From assembly GCA_049997955.1 (NCBI GenBank), contig JAEBDY010000001.1:806001-870000 (forward strand): a stretch of 64,000 nt of DNA, read 5' to 3'. Source of the stretch: Umezawaea sp049997955. Lineage in GTDB: Bacteria > Actinomycetota > Actinomycetes > Mycobacteriales > Pseudonocardiaceae. Position 1 is the stretch's first letter. The number at the start of each line of letters is the position of its first letter. The notes beneath the pieces are model-generated. The model worked only from the letters and a program-made list of their open reading frames with translations, did no database searches and was not told the DNA's origin. The translations under genes and the position numbers were made by a program. Positions 40,759-49,709 of this stretch are shown here, piece after piece.

Positions 40759-42381
40759 TCACTTCCTGCGGAAGATGGTGATGGAGTGGCCGACCTGGTC
40801 GATCCGCGTGCTGCTGTTGATCAGCCCTGCCAGGCGGTCGTCGGCCTTGGCTATGGCGGAGTTCGACACGACCAGCAGTCCGCGCACCTCGTCCTGTGGC
40901 ACGTCGCGTGGGTCGGTGGCGTTGATGCCGTAGTGGGACGGTAGGCCGCTGCCCTTGTAGACGAGCCAGATCCGTTCGCCCGGGTAGTGCTGCTTCAGGT
41001 GTTCTCCCAGTCTGCCCAGGTCTTGGCCCCAGTCGACGTTCGAGTCGTGCAGGCGCAGGTGGGTCTTCGCCGGTCCGCCGAACGCCTCGTTGGAGTACGG
41101 CAGGTAGTGGGGGAACGTGCGCAGCGAGCTGACCGCGGCGAAGACGACGAGTACCGCCACCGCGATGTGAGTCCACCGCTGGCGCAGGGCGACCACGCTT
41201 GCCGCCGCGACCGCGAGGAACATCGGCATGAAGATCGCGTACCGGACGCCTAGGTCGCGGTCGCCGGTCATGGCCTCGGCCAGGAGCACGGCCGTGGGGA
41301 CGAGCACGTACGGCGTCGCCGGGCGCAGGCGGGCAACCGTCACCATCGCGGCGGCACCGGCGAGCCAGAGCACGAGAGCGCCCAGCGGCGTCTTCACCAC
41401 CAGCGCGGCAGGCAGGTAGTACCACAGCGAACCGAGGTAGTGCCTGCCGAACAGGAAACCGCCCCACACCCGGTCCTCGAAGCCGAACTGGACGCGCATC
41501 CCGTCCCGGTACGGCTCGGGGAACGGCAGCCAGGTGACGAACGCGCGCAGACCGTGGGCGGCAGGCAGGTCCTGTGGTGCCTCCCAGGTCAGCTTCGGGT
41601 CGACGGCGAGGTACGAGGCCCACACCACGGCGACCGCGATCAGCGCCGTGGCGACCGCCGCGCCGAGCCCGACGAGCCAGGCGGGCCGGGTGGCGGGGTC
41701 ACCTGCGCGGCGGGCGAACCTGATGGACAACGCGGCCAGGAGCAACAGCACGGGAACGATGCCCAGCGCGCTCATCTTCGTGGCGAGGGCCGCGCCGAGG
41801 GCCAAGCCCGCCAGGGGCAGGTGGAGGGCGGGGCGGTTCCGCGCCCGCCACAGCAACCAGACCGACGTCAGCAGGAAACCGGCCGAGGGCACGTCGAGCG
41901 TGGCCAGCGACCCGTGCGTGATGACGTCGGGTGAGAACGCGTAGAGGGCAAGTGCCACCAACCCGCCGACGGGACCGACCAGATCTCTGGCGAACGCGAG
42001 GACGACCAGCCCGAACAGCAGCGTGAGTACGATCATCGGCAGCCGCGCCAACAGCAGCAGCCGCCCCGGATCGTTGCCCGACTCGTACAGCACGTGCCTG
42101 CCGAGCTGCGTCTGGTCGCCGGCGAAAGCGGGGTCGAGGCGCGCGTCGGCGAAGGCCAGCCCGGCCGCCACGACCAGCTTGCCCAACGGGGGGTGCTCCG
42201 GGTTGTACCGCAGGCTGTGCTGCTCCAGGTAGACCACCGCCGCGCCCACGTAGACCGGCTCGTCGATGGTCGGCGTCTGCTCCGCAGCGGTCGTGACCAT
42301 CGCGACCGCCATCCCGGTGAGGAGCGCGACCACGACCAGCGCGAACGACCAGCGCCGCAGCCGGTCGCGCCTGACCTCCAC
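40759..42381 (-). CDS. Membrane glycosyltransferase, ArnT/GT39-like
   Basis: A 540-residue integral membrane protein. An N-terminal helix is followed by the luminal loop with PTIDEPVYVGAA and YNPEHPPLGKLVVA, where the Asp-Glu pair is the catalytic-type acidic motif of polyprenyl-phosphate-dependent GT-C enzymes. About ten further helices are followed by a C-terminal soluble part (residues about 430-540) containing DSNVDWGQDLGRLGEHL. It likely moves a sugar from a polyprenyl phosphate to a protein or envelope glycan. GTG 42381 is chosen; an in-frame ATG at 42513 would add 44 residues of low-complexity basic sequence. Confidence 0.82.
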   Translation of the reverse strand: MEVRRDRLRRWSFALVVVALLTGMAVAMVTTAAEQTPTIDEPVYVGAAVVYLEQHSLRYNPEHPPLGKLVVAAGLAFADARLDPAFAGDQTQLGRHVLYESGNDPGRLLLLARLPMIVLTLLFGLVVLAFARDLVGPVGGLVALALYAFSPDVITHGSLATLDVPSAGFLLTSVWLLWRARNRPALHLPLAGLALGAALATKMSALGIVPVLLLLAALSIRFARRAGDPATRPAWLVGLGAAVATALIAVAVVWASYLAVDPKLTWEAPQDLPAAHGLRAFVTWLPFPEPYRDGMRVQFGFEDRVWGGFLFGRHYLGSLWYYLPAALVVKTPLGALVLWLAGAAAMVTVARLRPATPYVLVPTAVLLAEAMTGDRDLGVRYAIFMPMFLAVAAASVVALRQRWTHIAVAVLVVFAAVSSLRTFPHYLPYSNEAFGGPAKTHLRLHDSNVDWGQDLGRLGEHLKQHYPGERIWLVYKGSGLPSHYGINATDPRDVPQDEVRGLLVVSNSAIAKADDRLAGLINSSTRIDQVGHSITIFRRK

Positions 42382-42717
42382 ACGCCCCACCGCCTTCGGT
42401 GTCGCCCCGCGAGTGCTCGGTGGCCTGACCGTGGAAAGCGACAACCCGGAAGTCCTTCCGCGCCAGGGAACAGTTCTGCCGTCGTCACGGCTTGCCCGGT
42501 GGTCAAGGGCCACCGGTCAGTACCTGTCACGCGGTGCTCGGCTTGGAGGTTGCTCGGTCGCACGGGTCAGGCTCGTTCCCGCCGACGTGCTGTGCCGACC
42601 ATGGCGTAGCTTTCACGAAGCTGCGCAGGAACTGCCGGGGGTGGAGGCTCGTGCCACCGGCGATTCCGCGGGATCCGGAATCGCGTGGACCGGTGACCGA
42701 CTCGTCCTGGAGGAACT
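42382..42717. other. Divergent promoter interval
   Basis: This interval separates the glycosyltransferase (minus) from the EphD-like gene (plus). No gene is supported. It must contain both promoters; I see no strong palindrome apart from short dyads. Confidence 0.5.
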
Positions 42718-44340
42718 GTGAACGTGCTGTCCGGTGGCATCCGCTTGGCGGTCCAGGAGCACGGTGATCCGACCGCGCCGACGGTCGTGCTGGTGCACGG
42801 CTATCCCGACACCCACGCGGTCTGGGACGACGTGGTCACCCTGCTGGACAAGGACTTCCACGTCGTCACCTACGACGTGCGCGGCGCGGGCGCCTCGGAC
42901 AGGCCTCGCGACCAGGACGCCTACCGGCTGGAGTTCCTCAAGCGGGACCTGTTCGCGGTGGTCGACGCCGTCAGCCCGGACCGCCCGGTGCACCTGGTGG
43001 CGCACGACTGGGGCTCGATCCAGTCGTGGGAGGCCGTCACGGAACCCGGCGCGCGCATCGCCTCGTTCACGTCGATCTCCGGTCCCTGCCTGGACCACCT
43101 GGGGCACTGGACGCGGAAACGCCCCACCCCCAAGCACCTGAGGCAACTCCTGCGCTCCTGGTACGTCGTCGCGTTCCACCTGCCGGTGCTCGCGCCGCTG
43201 GCGTGGAAGCTGGGACTGGCCCGCCGCTGGGGCAGCGTGCTCGCCAAGCGGGAAGGCGTTCGGCAGCGCCCGGCGAAGACCCTCAAGAGCGACGCCGTCC
43301 ACGGGATCGCCCTATACCGGGCCAACGTCTTGCCCCGCCTCAAAGCCCCGCGCGACCGGCGCACCGACATCCCGGTGCAGGTCGTCCAACCGCGGAACGA
43401 CCGGTACGTCGACACCACGCCGCTCGACCTGGAGCGCTGGGTGACGACCCTGCGCCGCCGCACCCTGATCGCGGGCCACTGGGCGCCGCTGACCCACGCG
43501 CCGGCGGTCGCCCGCCTGGTCACCGAGTTCATCCACGACACCGGCCCGAAGCGCGAACTGGTCGTGATCACCGGTGGTGGCAGTGGAATCGGCCGCGCCA
43601 CCGCGCTGGCGTTCGCCGCACGGGGCGCCGAGGTCGTCGTGTCCGATGTGGACATCGAGTCCGCTCGGGAGACGGCCGCCATGACCGGTGGCCGCGCCTA
43701 CCGGGTCGACGTCTCCGACGAACCGGCCATGCGCCGGTGGGCCGCCGAGGTCGTGGCCGAGCACGGCGTCCCGGACGTGGTGGTGAACAACGCGGGCATC
43801 GGCCACTCGGGGTCGTTCCTCAGCACCTCCACCGAGCAGTGGCGGCGGGTGCTCGACGTGAACCTGCTGGGTGTCGTCAACGGCTGCCGCGTGTTCGGCG
43901 AGCTCATGGTCGAGCACGGCGAGGGCGGGCACATCGTGAACCTGTCGTCCGCCGCCGCGCACCTGCCGTCCAAGGCGCTGTCCGCCTACGCCACCAGCAA
44001 GGCCGCCGTGTTCATGCTGTCGGACTGCGTCCGCGCCGAGTTCGCCCCGGCGGGCATCGGCGTGTCGACGATCTGCCCCGGCATCGTGAAGACGGGCATC
44101 ACCGCCACCACCACGTTCTCCGGCGTCGGAGCGGACGAGCAGGCGCGCAAGCAGGCCCGCTCGTCACGCCTGTACGCGTTGCGCGGTTTCGGTCCGGAGC
44201 GCGTGGCCGAGGAGGTGGTCCGCGCGGTCCGCACCGGCAAGGCGATCGTTCCCGTGACACCGGAGGCGAAAGCGGTCCGGCTGCTGAGCCGCTACGCCCC
44301 CTCCGCGCTGCGCGCGTTCGCCAAGCTCGACGTCATCTAG
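42718..44340 (+). CDS. ephD: EphD-like fusion of epoxide hydrolase and short-chain dehydrogenase
   Basis: A 540-residue two-domain enzyme. Residues 1 to about 275 form an alpha/beta-hydrolase with HGYPDTHAVWD (oxyanion region) and nucleophile Asp97 in AHDWGSIQSWE; the catalytic His is in AGHWAPLTH. Residues about 283-525 form an SDR with TGGGSGIGRA (cofactor), VVNNAGIG and Y-A-T-S-K preceded by SSAAAH. Same domain order as mycobacterial EphD, which acts on lipid epoxides in mycolic acid metabolism; the natural substrate in a non-mycolate actinomycete is unclear. GAGGA precedes GTG 42718. It converges with the M1 peptidase gene, with a 4-bp overlap of the stops. Confidence 0.9.
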   Translation: MNVLSGGIRLAVQEHGDPTAPTVVLVHGYPDTHAVWDDVVTLLDKDFHVVTYDVRGAGASDRPRDQDAYRLEFLKRDLFAVVDAVSPDRPVHLVAHDWGSIQSWEAVTEPGARIASFTSISGPCLDHLGHWTRKRPTPKHLRQLLRSWYVVAFHLPVLAPLAWKLGLARRWGSVLAKREGVRQRPAKTLKSDAVHGIALYRANVLPRLKAPRDRRTDIPVQVVQPRNDRYVDTTPLDLERWVTTLRRRTLIAGHWAPLTHAPAVARLVTEFIHDTGPKRELVVITGGGSGIGRATALAFAARGAEVVVSDVDIESARETAAMTGGRAYRVDVSDEPAMRRWAAEVVAEHGVPDVVVNNAGIGHSGSFLSTSTEQWRRVLDVNLLGVVNGCRVFGELMVEHGEGGHIVNLSSAAAHLPSKALSAYATSKAAVFMLSDCVRAEFAPAGIGVSTICPGIVKTGITATTTFSGVGADEQARKQARSSRLYALRGFGPERVAEEVVRAVRTGKAIVPVTPEAKAVRLLSRYAPSALRAFAKLDVI

Positions 44341-45617
44341 GACGGCAGCTTCCCCTCGTGCAGCCACGAGCGGAAGAACGGACCCAGCGGCAGGCTGGTG
44401 TGCCGCTGGGCGACCGCGACGAACTGGTCGGACGTGGCGGTGCGGTACCGGTAGGTGTGCGTCCACTCGCGCAGCGCCGAGAAGAACGCCGCGTCGCCCA
44501 GGACCTTGCGCAGGCTGTGCAGCGTCAACGCCCCGCGCTGGTACACGCGGTCGTCGAACATGTCGGCCACGCCGGGGTCGCCGATCCTGAGGTTCTGCTG
44601 CTGCCGGGCCAGCAGGGCCCGAGCCCTGGACGCGAGCACCGACGCCGAGGCGCCGCCGGACTCCTCGGACCACAGCCACTCGGAGTACGCGGCGAAGCCC
44701 TCGTTGAGCCAGATGTGCCGCCAGTCGGCGAGTCCGACGCTGTTGCCGAACCACTGGTGCGCCAGTTCGTGCGCCACCAGCCGTTCGAAGCCGCGCCTGC
44801 CGTCGACGTGGTTGGCGCCGAACACCGACAGGCCCTGCGCCTCGATCGGCACCTCCAGGTCGTCGTCGGTGACCACGACGGAGTACTGGCCGAACGGGTA
44901 CGGCCCGAACAGCCGCTCGAACAGCGCCATCATCGCGGGCTGGCGGCCGAAGTCGGTGGCGAACTTGGCGACGAGCCTCGACGGCACGGCGGCGGGCTGG
45001 CCGTCGGCCAGCTCCAGCTCCTCGTACTGTCCGATTTGGACGGTCGCGAGGTAGGTCGCCATCGGCACGTCCTGCTCGTACACCCACGTCGTGGTGCTGC
45101 CGCCGACCTTGCCGTCGATCAGGATCCCGTTGGCCAGCACGGTGTACGGCGAGGGCGCGGTCACCGTGATCCGGTAGGTCGCCTTCTCCCGCACGGTGTC
45201 GTTGCACGGGAACCACGACGGCGCGCCGATCGGCTGGCTCGCCACGATCGCGCCGTCGGTCAGCTGGTCCCAGCCCAGGTCGCCCCACGCCCGCGTGCGG
45301 ATCGGCCGCGGTGTGCCGACGTACCGCACCTCGACCGCGAACCGCGTGCCCGCGGCGATCGGCCTGCCCGTCCGCACGCGCAGCTTGCCGCCGCCGTGCG
45401 TGTACCGGACCGGCAGACCCTCGACGAGCACCCGGTCGACCTTGAACGTGCCGAGGTCGAGCGCGAACGCCGTCAGCGCCTCGACCGCGACGACGGTCAG
45501 CCGCGCTCGACCCGACAACCTGGCGGCGATCGGCTTGTAGTCGAGTTCGAGGTCGTAGTGCGCTACCCGGTATCCCGTGTTGCCGTGTGCGGGGAGGTAG
45601 GAGTCCTTCAGCGCCAT
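44337..45617 (-). CDS. M1-family zinc metallopeptidase beside the Pls-type synthetase
   Basis: A 426-residue zinc aminopeptidase-like enzyme, N-terminal beta saddle then thermolysin-like domain. The zinc site is HELAHQWFGN with the third ligand in LNEGFAAYSE; PIEAQGLSVFG stands where GAMEN occurs in typical members (here the Met-Glu-Asn is modified). There is no signal peptide. The ATG at 45617 overlaps the stop of the Pls-like synthetase by 10 bp, so they are co-translated. Genes of this type are found beside poly-lysine synthetase genes and are proposed to trim or degrade the poly-amino acid. It converges on ephD. Confidence 0.9.
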   Translation of the reverse strand: MALKDSYLPAHGNTGYRVAHYDLELDYKPIAARLSGRARLTVVAVEALTAFALDLGTFKVDRVLVEGLPVRYTHGGGKLRVRTGRPIAAGTRFAVEVRYVGTPRPIRTRAWGDLGWDQLTDGAIVASQPIGAPSWFPCNDTVREKATYRITVTAPSPYTVLANGILIDGKVGGSTTTWVYEQDVPMATYLATVQIGQYEELELADGQPAAVPSRLVAKFATDFGRQPAMMALFERLFGPYPFGQYSVVVTDDDLEVPIEAQGLSVFGANHVDGRRGFERLVAHELAHQWFGNSVGLADWRHIWLNEGFAAYSEWLWSEESGGASASVLASRARALLARQQQNLRIGDPGVADMFDDRVYQRGALTLHSLRKVLGDAAFFSALREWTHTYRYRTATSDQFVAVAQRHTSLPLGPFFRSWLHEGKLPS

Positions 45618-48600
45618 GCCGAGATCGGGTTTCCGAGCCAGCGGGTGCCCGACGGCACGTCCTCGCCGCGCATCACCAAGGATGCGGGCCCCACCGTCGT
45701 GTGCGCGCCGATCGTCGAGCCCGGCAGCACGATCCCGTGCGGCCCGAGCGTCGCGCCCGCGCTGAGCGTCACCTGGTCCATGCGCAAGATCCGATCATGG
45801 AACAGGTGGGTCTGCACCACGCACCCCCGGTTCACCGTTGCCCCTTGGTCCAAACGGACCAGGTCGGCTTCCGGGAGCCAGTAGGTCTCGCACCACACGC
45901 CGCGCCCGATGCGGGCGCCCATCGCGCGCAGCCACAGGTTCATCAGCGGGGTGCCCGCGACCGAGCCCGCGAGCCACGGCACGGCCAGGACCTCGACGAA
46001 CGTGTCCGCCAGCTCGTTGCGCCAGACGAACGCGCTCCACAGCGGGTACTCCCGCGCGCGGAACCTGCCGATCAGCGTCCACTTCGCCACGAGCGCCACC
46101 GCGCACGCCACGACGCCCGCGGTGAGCAGCAGCACACCGCCGCCGAGCGCGGCGGCCCAGAAGCCGTACCCGGCGAGGAACTCGAAGCCCGCGAGCGCCA
46201 GCACGGCCAGCGCGACCGACGCCATGACCGGCACGACCCGGCACAGCTCGACCAGCGCCCGCGCGATCACGAGCTTGCGCGGCGGGTCGAACGTGCGGCT
46301 CTGGTCGCCGGTCTCGACGGTGCGCGGCAGCTTGATCGGTGGCATCCCGAGGTACGAGCTGCCCGCCTTCGCGCGCTTCGGCGTGGACGACAGGACGCCG
46401 ACCAGGCCGCGGTTCGGCACCGAACGACCCGGCGCGGTCATGCCCGAGTTGCCGAGGAACGCGCGCTTGCCGATCCGCGCCGCGGCGATCCGCAGCCAGC
46501 CGCCGCCCAGCTCGTAGGAGGCGACCATGGTGTCGTCGGCCAGGAACGCGCCGTCGCCGACCGTGGTCATCTTCGGCAGCGCGACGACCGTGGACGCCTC
46601 GACGTGGCGGCCGACCTTCATGCCGAGCGCCCGCAGCCAGACCGGCGTGAACAGGCTGGCGTACAACGGGAACAGGCTGCTGCGGGCCATGTTCATCAGG
46701 CGTTCGGTGGTCCAGGCCTGCCAGGCGATCCGCCCGTGCACCGGGTGGTAGCCCTCGTGCAGGCCGATGCTCAGCAGCCGCACCGACACCAGCACCACCA
46801 GCGCGTACGACGCCATCCAGGCGATCGTCGCGACCGGCACGGTCAGCAGCGCGGTGCCCAGCGCGTCGGCGGGACCCGCGGTGCCGCTCAGGAAGTAGCC
46901 GACCAGCAGCAGCGCGGGCAGCGCCGTCACGGCGGACAGGGCGCTCAGCCCGAACGACGTCGCGCCGTACGCCAGCGACCAGCGGCGCGAGCGCGGCGGC
47001 CGGGCCTTCGGCCAGCGGTGCGACGACCTGCCGTCCTTCATCGCGGGCACACCGGACCAGCGCTGGCCGGTCGGCACGGAGCCGACCACGCCGGAGCCGG
47101 GGGCGATCTCGGCGCGCTTGCCGATGCGGGCGCCGGGGAACAGGGTGCTGCGCGCGCCGACCGTGGCGCCCGCGCCGACCCGGATCTTGCCGATGTGCAG
47201 CCGGTCGCCGTCCAGCCAGTGGCCGGACAGGTCGACCTCGGGTTCGACGGCGCTGTTGCGGCCGAGCTTCAGCATGCCGGTCACGGGCGGCAGCGAGTGC
47301 AGGTCCACGCCTTCCGCGATCTTCGCGCCGAGTGCCCGCGCGTAGTGCGTGACCCAGGAGCCCGCGAGGTTCGTGGCGCCGCTCAGCTCCGCGAGCCGCT
47401 CGGCGGCCCACAGGCGGGTGTGGACGCTCCCGCCGCGCGGGTACGTGCCGGGGCGCAGGTTCCGCAGCAGCAGCCGGGCGCCGCCCGCCGCGATGGCGAG
47501 CCGTCCCGGCGGGCTGATCACCAGCGCCCAGCCGACCGCGACCCACGCCCAGGAGATCGTCGGCGCCCACGTGTAGGTGCCGGTCAACGCCAGCACGTTG
47601 TTGATCGCGGCCAGCGCGACCGTCCACCGCAGACCGACCAGGGTGAACAGCGGGACCATCAGCAACGTCTGGAGCGCTTGCGTCGAGCGGGGCGTCGGCG
47701 CGACCTCGCGCACGGACGCCGTCTCGGCGGCGAACTCGTCCAGCCGCGCGGCCAGCGCGCCGAGCGACGGGTAGGTGTAGATGTCGCTGACCGAGCCGCT
47801 GGGGAAGCGGGCGCGGATCAGCGAGACCAGCTGCGCGGCGGCCAGGCTGCCGCCACCGCTGGCGAAGAAGTCGTCGGCGGGACTCGTCGCGGGGGAGCCC
47901 AGCAGTTGCCCCCACAGCTCCGCCAGCCACGCCTGCGTGCCGTCCATCTCCACGACCGGTCCGGTGGTCTCCAGGGACGGCAGCGGCCACGGCAGGGCGT
48001 TGCGATCGACCTTGCCGGACGTCTTGGTCGGCAGGGTGTCCACGACGGCCAGCAGCGGCACCAGCGCGGCGGGCAGGGCTGCCCGGAGCCGCTCCACGGC
48101 GTCGGCCTGGTCGAACCGCTCGGCCACGACGTACCCGACCAGCAGCTGCGTGCCCGCCTTGGTCGTGCGCACGGCCGCGGCGGCTCCGGCGACGTTCGGC
48201 AGCGCCTGGAGCGCCGCGTCCACCTCGCCCAGCTCGATCCGACGGCCGCCCAGCTTGATCTGCTCGTCCGCCCGGCCGAGGAACAGCAGGCCCTCGGCCT
48301 CTGCGCGCACGAGGTCGCCGCTGCGGTAGGCGCGCCCCCAGCCCAGAGCGGGCAGCGGCGCGTACTTCTCGGCGTCCTTGGCCTCGTCCAGGTAGCGGGC
48401 CAGCCCGACACCGCCGATGACGAGCTGGCCGGTCCCGCCCATCGGCACGACCTCGCCCCGCTCGTCCACGACGGCGAGTTCCCAGCCGTCCAGCGGCAGG
48501 CCGATGCGCACGGGACCGTCGCCGGTCAACCGCGCCGCGCAGGCCACCACGGTCGCCTCGGTCGGCCCGTAGGTGTTCCACACCTCGCGGCCCTCGACGG

Positions 48601-49459
48601 CCAGCCGCTCGGCCAGCTCCGGCGGGCACGCCTCGCCGCCGAAGATCAGCAGCCGCACGTCGTCCAGCGCCTCGGTCGGCCACAGCGCGGCCAGCGTCGG
48701 CACCGTGGACACCACGGTGATCTCCTGCTCGACCAGCCACGGCCCCAGGTCCATGCCGGTGCGCACCAGCGAGCGCGGCGCGGGCACCAGGCAGGCGCCG
48801 TGCCGCCACGCGAGCCACATCTCCTCGCAGGACGCGTCGAACGCGACCGACAGCCCGGCCAGCACCCGGTCGTCCGGACCGATCGGGTCGTCGGTGAGGA
48901 ACAGCCGCGCCTCGGCGTCCACGAACGCGGCCGCCGACCGGTGCGTCACGGCGACGCCCTTGGGCTTGCCGGTCGAGCCGGACGTGAAGATGATCCACGC
49001 GTCGTTGGTCGGCCGCGGCGCCCCGACCAGGCCCATCGGCGTGCCGCGCAGCTCGAGTTCGCGGTCCGGGCCGAGCACCGCGCACACCGCGGCCTCGGTG
49101 AACACGACGTCCGCGCGCTCGTCCGGGTCCTCGGCGTCCACCGGCACGTACGCCGCGCCGGCGGCCAGCACCGCGAGGATCGAGACGTACAGGTCCACTG
49201 TGCCCGACGGCACCCGCACGCCCACCCGGTCGCCGAGGCCGATGCCGTCCGCGGCGAGCTTCTGGCGCAGTTCGTCCACGGCGGCGAGCAGGCCGCGGTA
49301 GGTCAGGGCGGTGGTGCCGTCGTCAAGCGCAAACGCTTGCGGCAACCGCCGGGCGGTGTCCGCGAGCACGTCGACGAGCGTCCGCTCGGGTGCGGCCGGA
49401 GCCGCGTCGAACAGCGCGGGTGGAACGGTGGGAATCAGCTCTTCCTGCACCACGGTCAC
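45608..49459 (-). CDS. Pls/PosA-type non-ribosomal peptide synthetase (epsilon-poly-lysine synthetase-like)
   Basis: A 1283-residue membrane NRPS. An adenylation domain (about 20-500: IIFTSGSTGKPKGVAVTHR, FDASCEEMW, NTYGPTEATV, KTSGKVDRN) is followed by a carrier domain with Ser538 in FFASGGGSLAAAQL. A membrane part follows with about six helices that flank three hexapeptide-repeat domains (e.g. IGAHTTVGPASLVMRGED at the end), the architecture of S. albulus Pls (about 1319 residues). The adenylation code read by motif alignment to GrsA is DAESIGTVVK, very like the lysine code DAESIGSVCK of bacitracin synthetase. GTG 49459 is chosen; a TTG at 49480 would add seven residues. The M1 peptidase overlaps its 3' end. 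The product is predicted poly-lysine. Confidence 0.88.
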   Translation of the reverse strand: MTVVQEELIPTVPPALFDAAPAAPERTLVDVLADTARRLPQAFALDDGTTALTYRGLLAAVDELRQKLAADGIGLGDRVGVRVPSGTVDLYVSILAVLAAGAAYVPVDAEDPDERADVVFTEAAVCAVLGPDRELELRGTPMGLVGAPRPTNDAWIIFTSGSTGKPKGVAVTHRSAAAFVDAEARLFLTDDPIGPDDRVLAGLSVAFDASCEEMWLAWRHGACLVPAPRSLVRTGMDLGPWLVEQEITVVSTVPTLAALWPTEALDDVRLLIFGGEACPPELAERLAVEGREVWNTYGPTEATVVACAARLTGDGPVRIGLPLDGWELAVVDERGEVVPMGGTGQLVIGGVGLARYLDEAKDAEKYAPLPALGWGRAYRSGDLVRAEAEGLLFLGRADEQIKLGGRRIELGEVDAALQALPNVAGAAAAVRTTKAGTQLLVGYVVAERFDQADAVERLRAALPAALVPLLAVVDTLPTKTSGKVDRNALPWPLPSLETTGPVVEMDGTQAWLAELWGQLLGSPATSPADDFFASGGGSLAAAQLVSLIRARFPSGSVSDIYTYPSLGALAARLDEFAAETASVREVAPTPRSTQALQTLLMVPLFTLVGLRWTVALAAINNVLALTGTYTWAPTISWAWVAVGWALVISPPGRLAIAAGGARLLLRNLRPGTYPRGGSVHTRLWAAERLAELSGATNLAGSWVTHYARALGAKIAEGVDLHSLPPVTGMLKLGRNSAVEPEVDLSGHWLDGDRLHIGKIRVGAGATVGARSTLFPGARIGKRAEIAPGSGVVGSVPTGQRWSGVPAMKDGRSSHRWPKARPPRSRRWSLAYGATSFGLSALSAVTALPALLLVGYFLSGTAGPADALGTALLTVPVATIAWMASYALVVLVSVRLLSIGLHEGYHPVHGRIAWQAWTTERLMNMARSSLFPLYASLFTPVWLRALGMKVGRHVEASTVVALPKMTTVGDGAFLADDTMVASYELGGGWLRIAAARIGKRAFLGNSGMTAPGRSVPNRGLVGVLSSTPKRAKAGSSYLGMPPIKLPRTVETGDQSRTFDPPRKLVIARALVELCRVVPVMASVALAVLALAGFEFLAGYGFWAAALGGGVLLLTAGVVACAVALVAKWTLIGRFRAREYPLWSAFVWRNELADTFVEVLAVPWLAGSVAGTPLMNLWLRAMGARIGRGVWCETYWLPEADLVRLDQGATVNRGCVVQTHLFHDRILRMDQVTLSAGATLGPHGIVLPGSTIGAHTTVGPASLVMRGEDVPSGTRWLGNPISAWR

Positions 49460-49586
49460 AGGATCAGGCCAGCCGAGCAAGAACGCACATCATCCTCCGG
49501 ATGGTGGGGAGCTGCTCCGCACCCGGTGGGACGACCGGTCAGGCAGCCTTCGGGCGGCCGCAGTGCCAGCCCTTCGACCTGCGACT

Positions 49587-49620
49587 TTACCTCCGGGTAA
49601 CGGATGTTGTCCCCTTACCC
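49587..49620. promoter_or_regulatory. Repeated half-sites in the pls-like promoter region
   Basis: TTACC at 49587-49591, GGTAA at 49596-49600 and TTACCC at 49615-49620 form overlapping inverted repeats 130-160 bp before the synthetase start. They may bind a regulator; weak evidence. Confidence 0.35.
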
Positions 49621-49709
49621 ATACCGCCAGTGGCTGTTGTCACAGGTCGCTGACGGTCGTGATGGCCCGAACGAGTGAGCGGATCCCGCCATCCGGAACG
49701 GCTCCGCTG

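Noticed and set aside
40649..40933. 94-codon ORF starting MYEDVADEP
   Set aside because: It begins in remnant repeat copy C and continues antisense into the glycosyltransferase 3' end.
45587..49600. A 1337-codon plus-strand open frame opposite the Pls-type synthetase
   Set aside because: It is an antisense shadow; the minus strand has clear adenylation, carrier and membrane domains.
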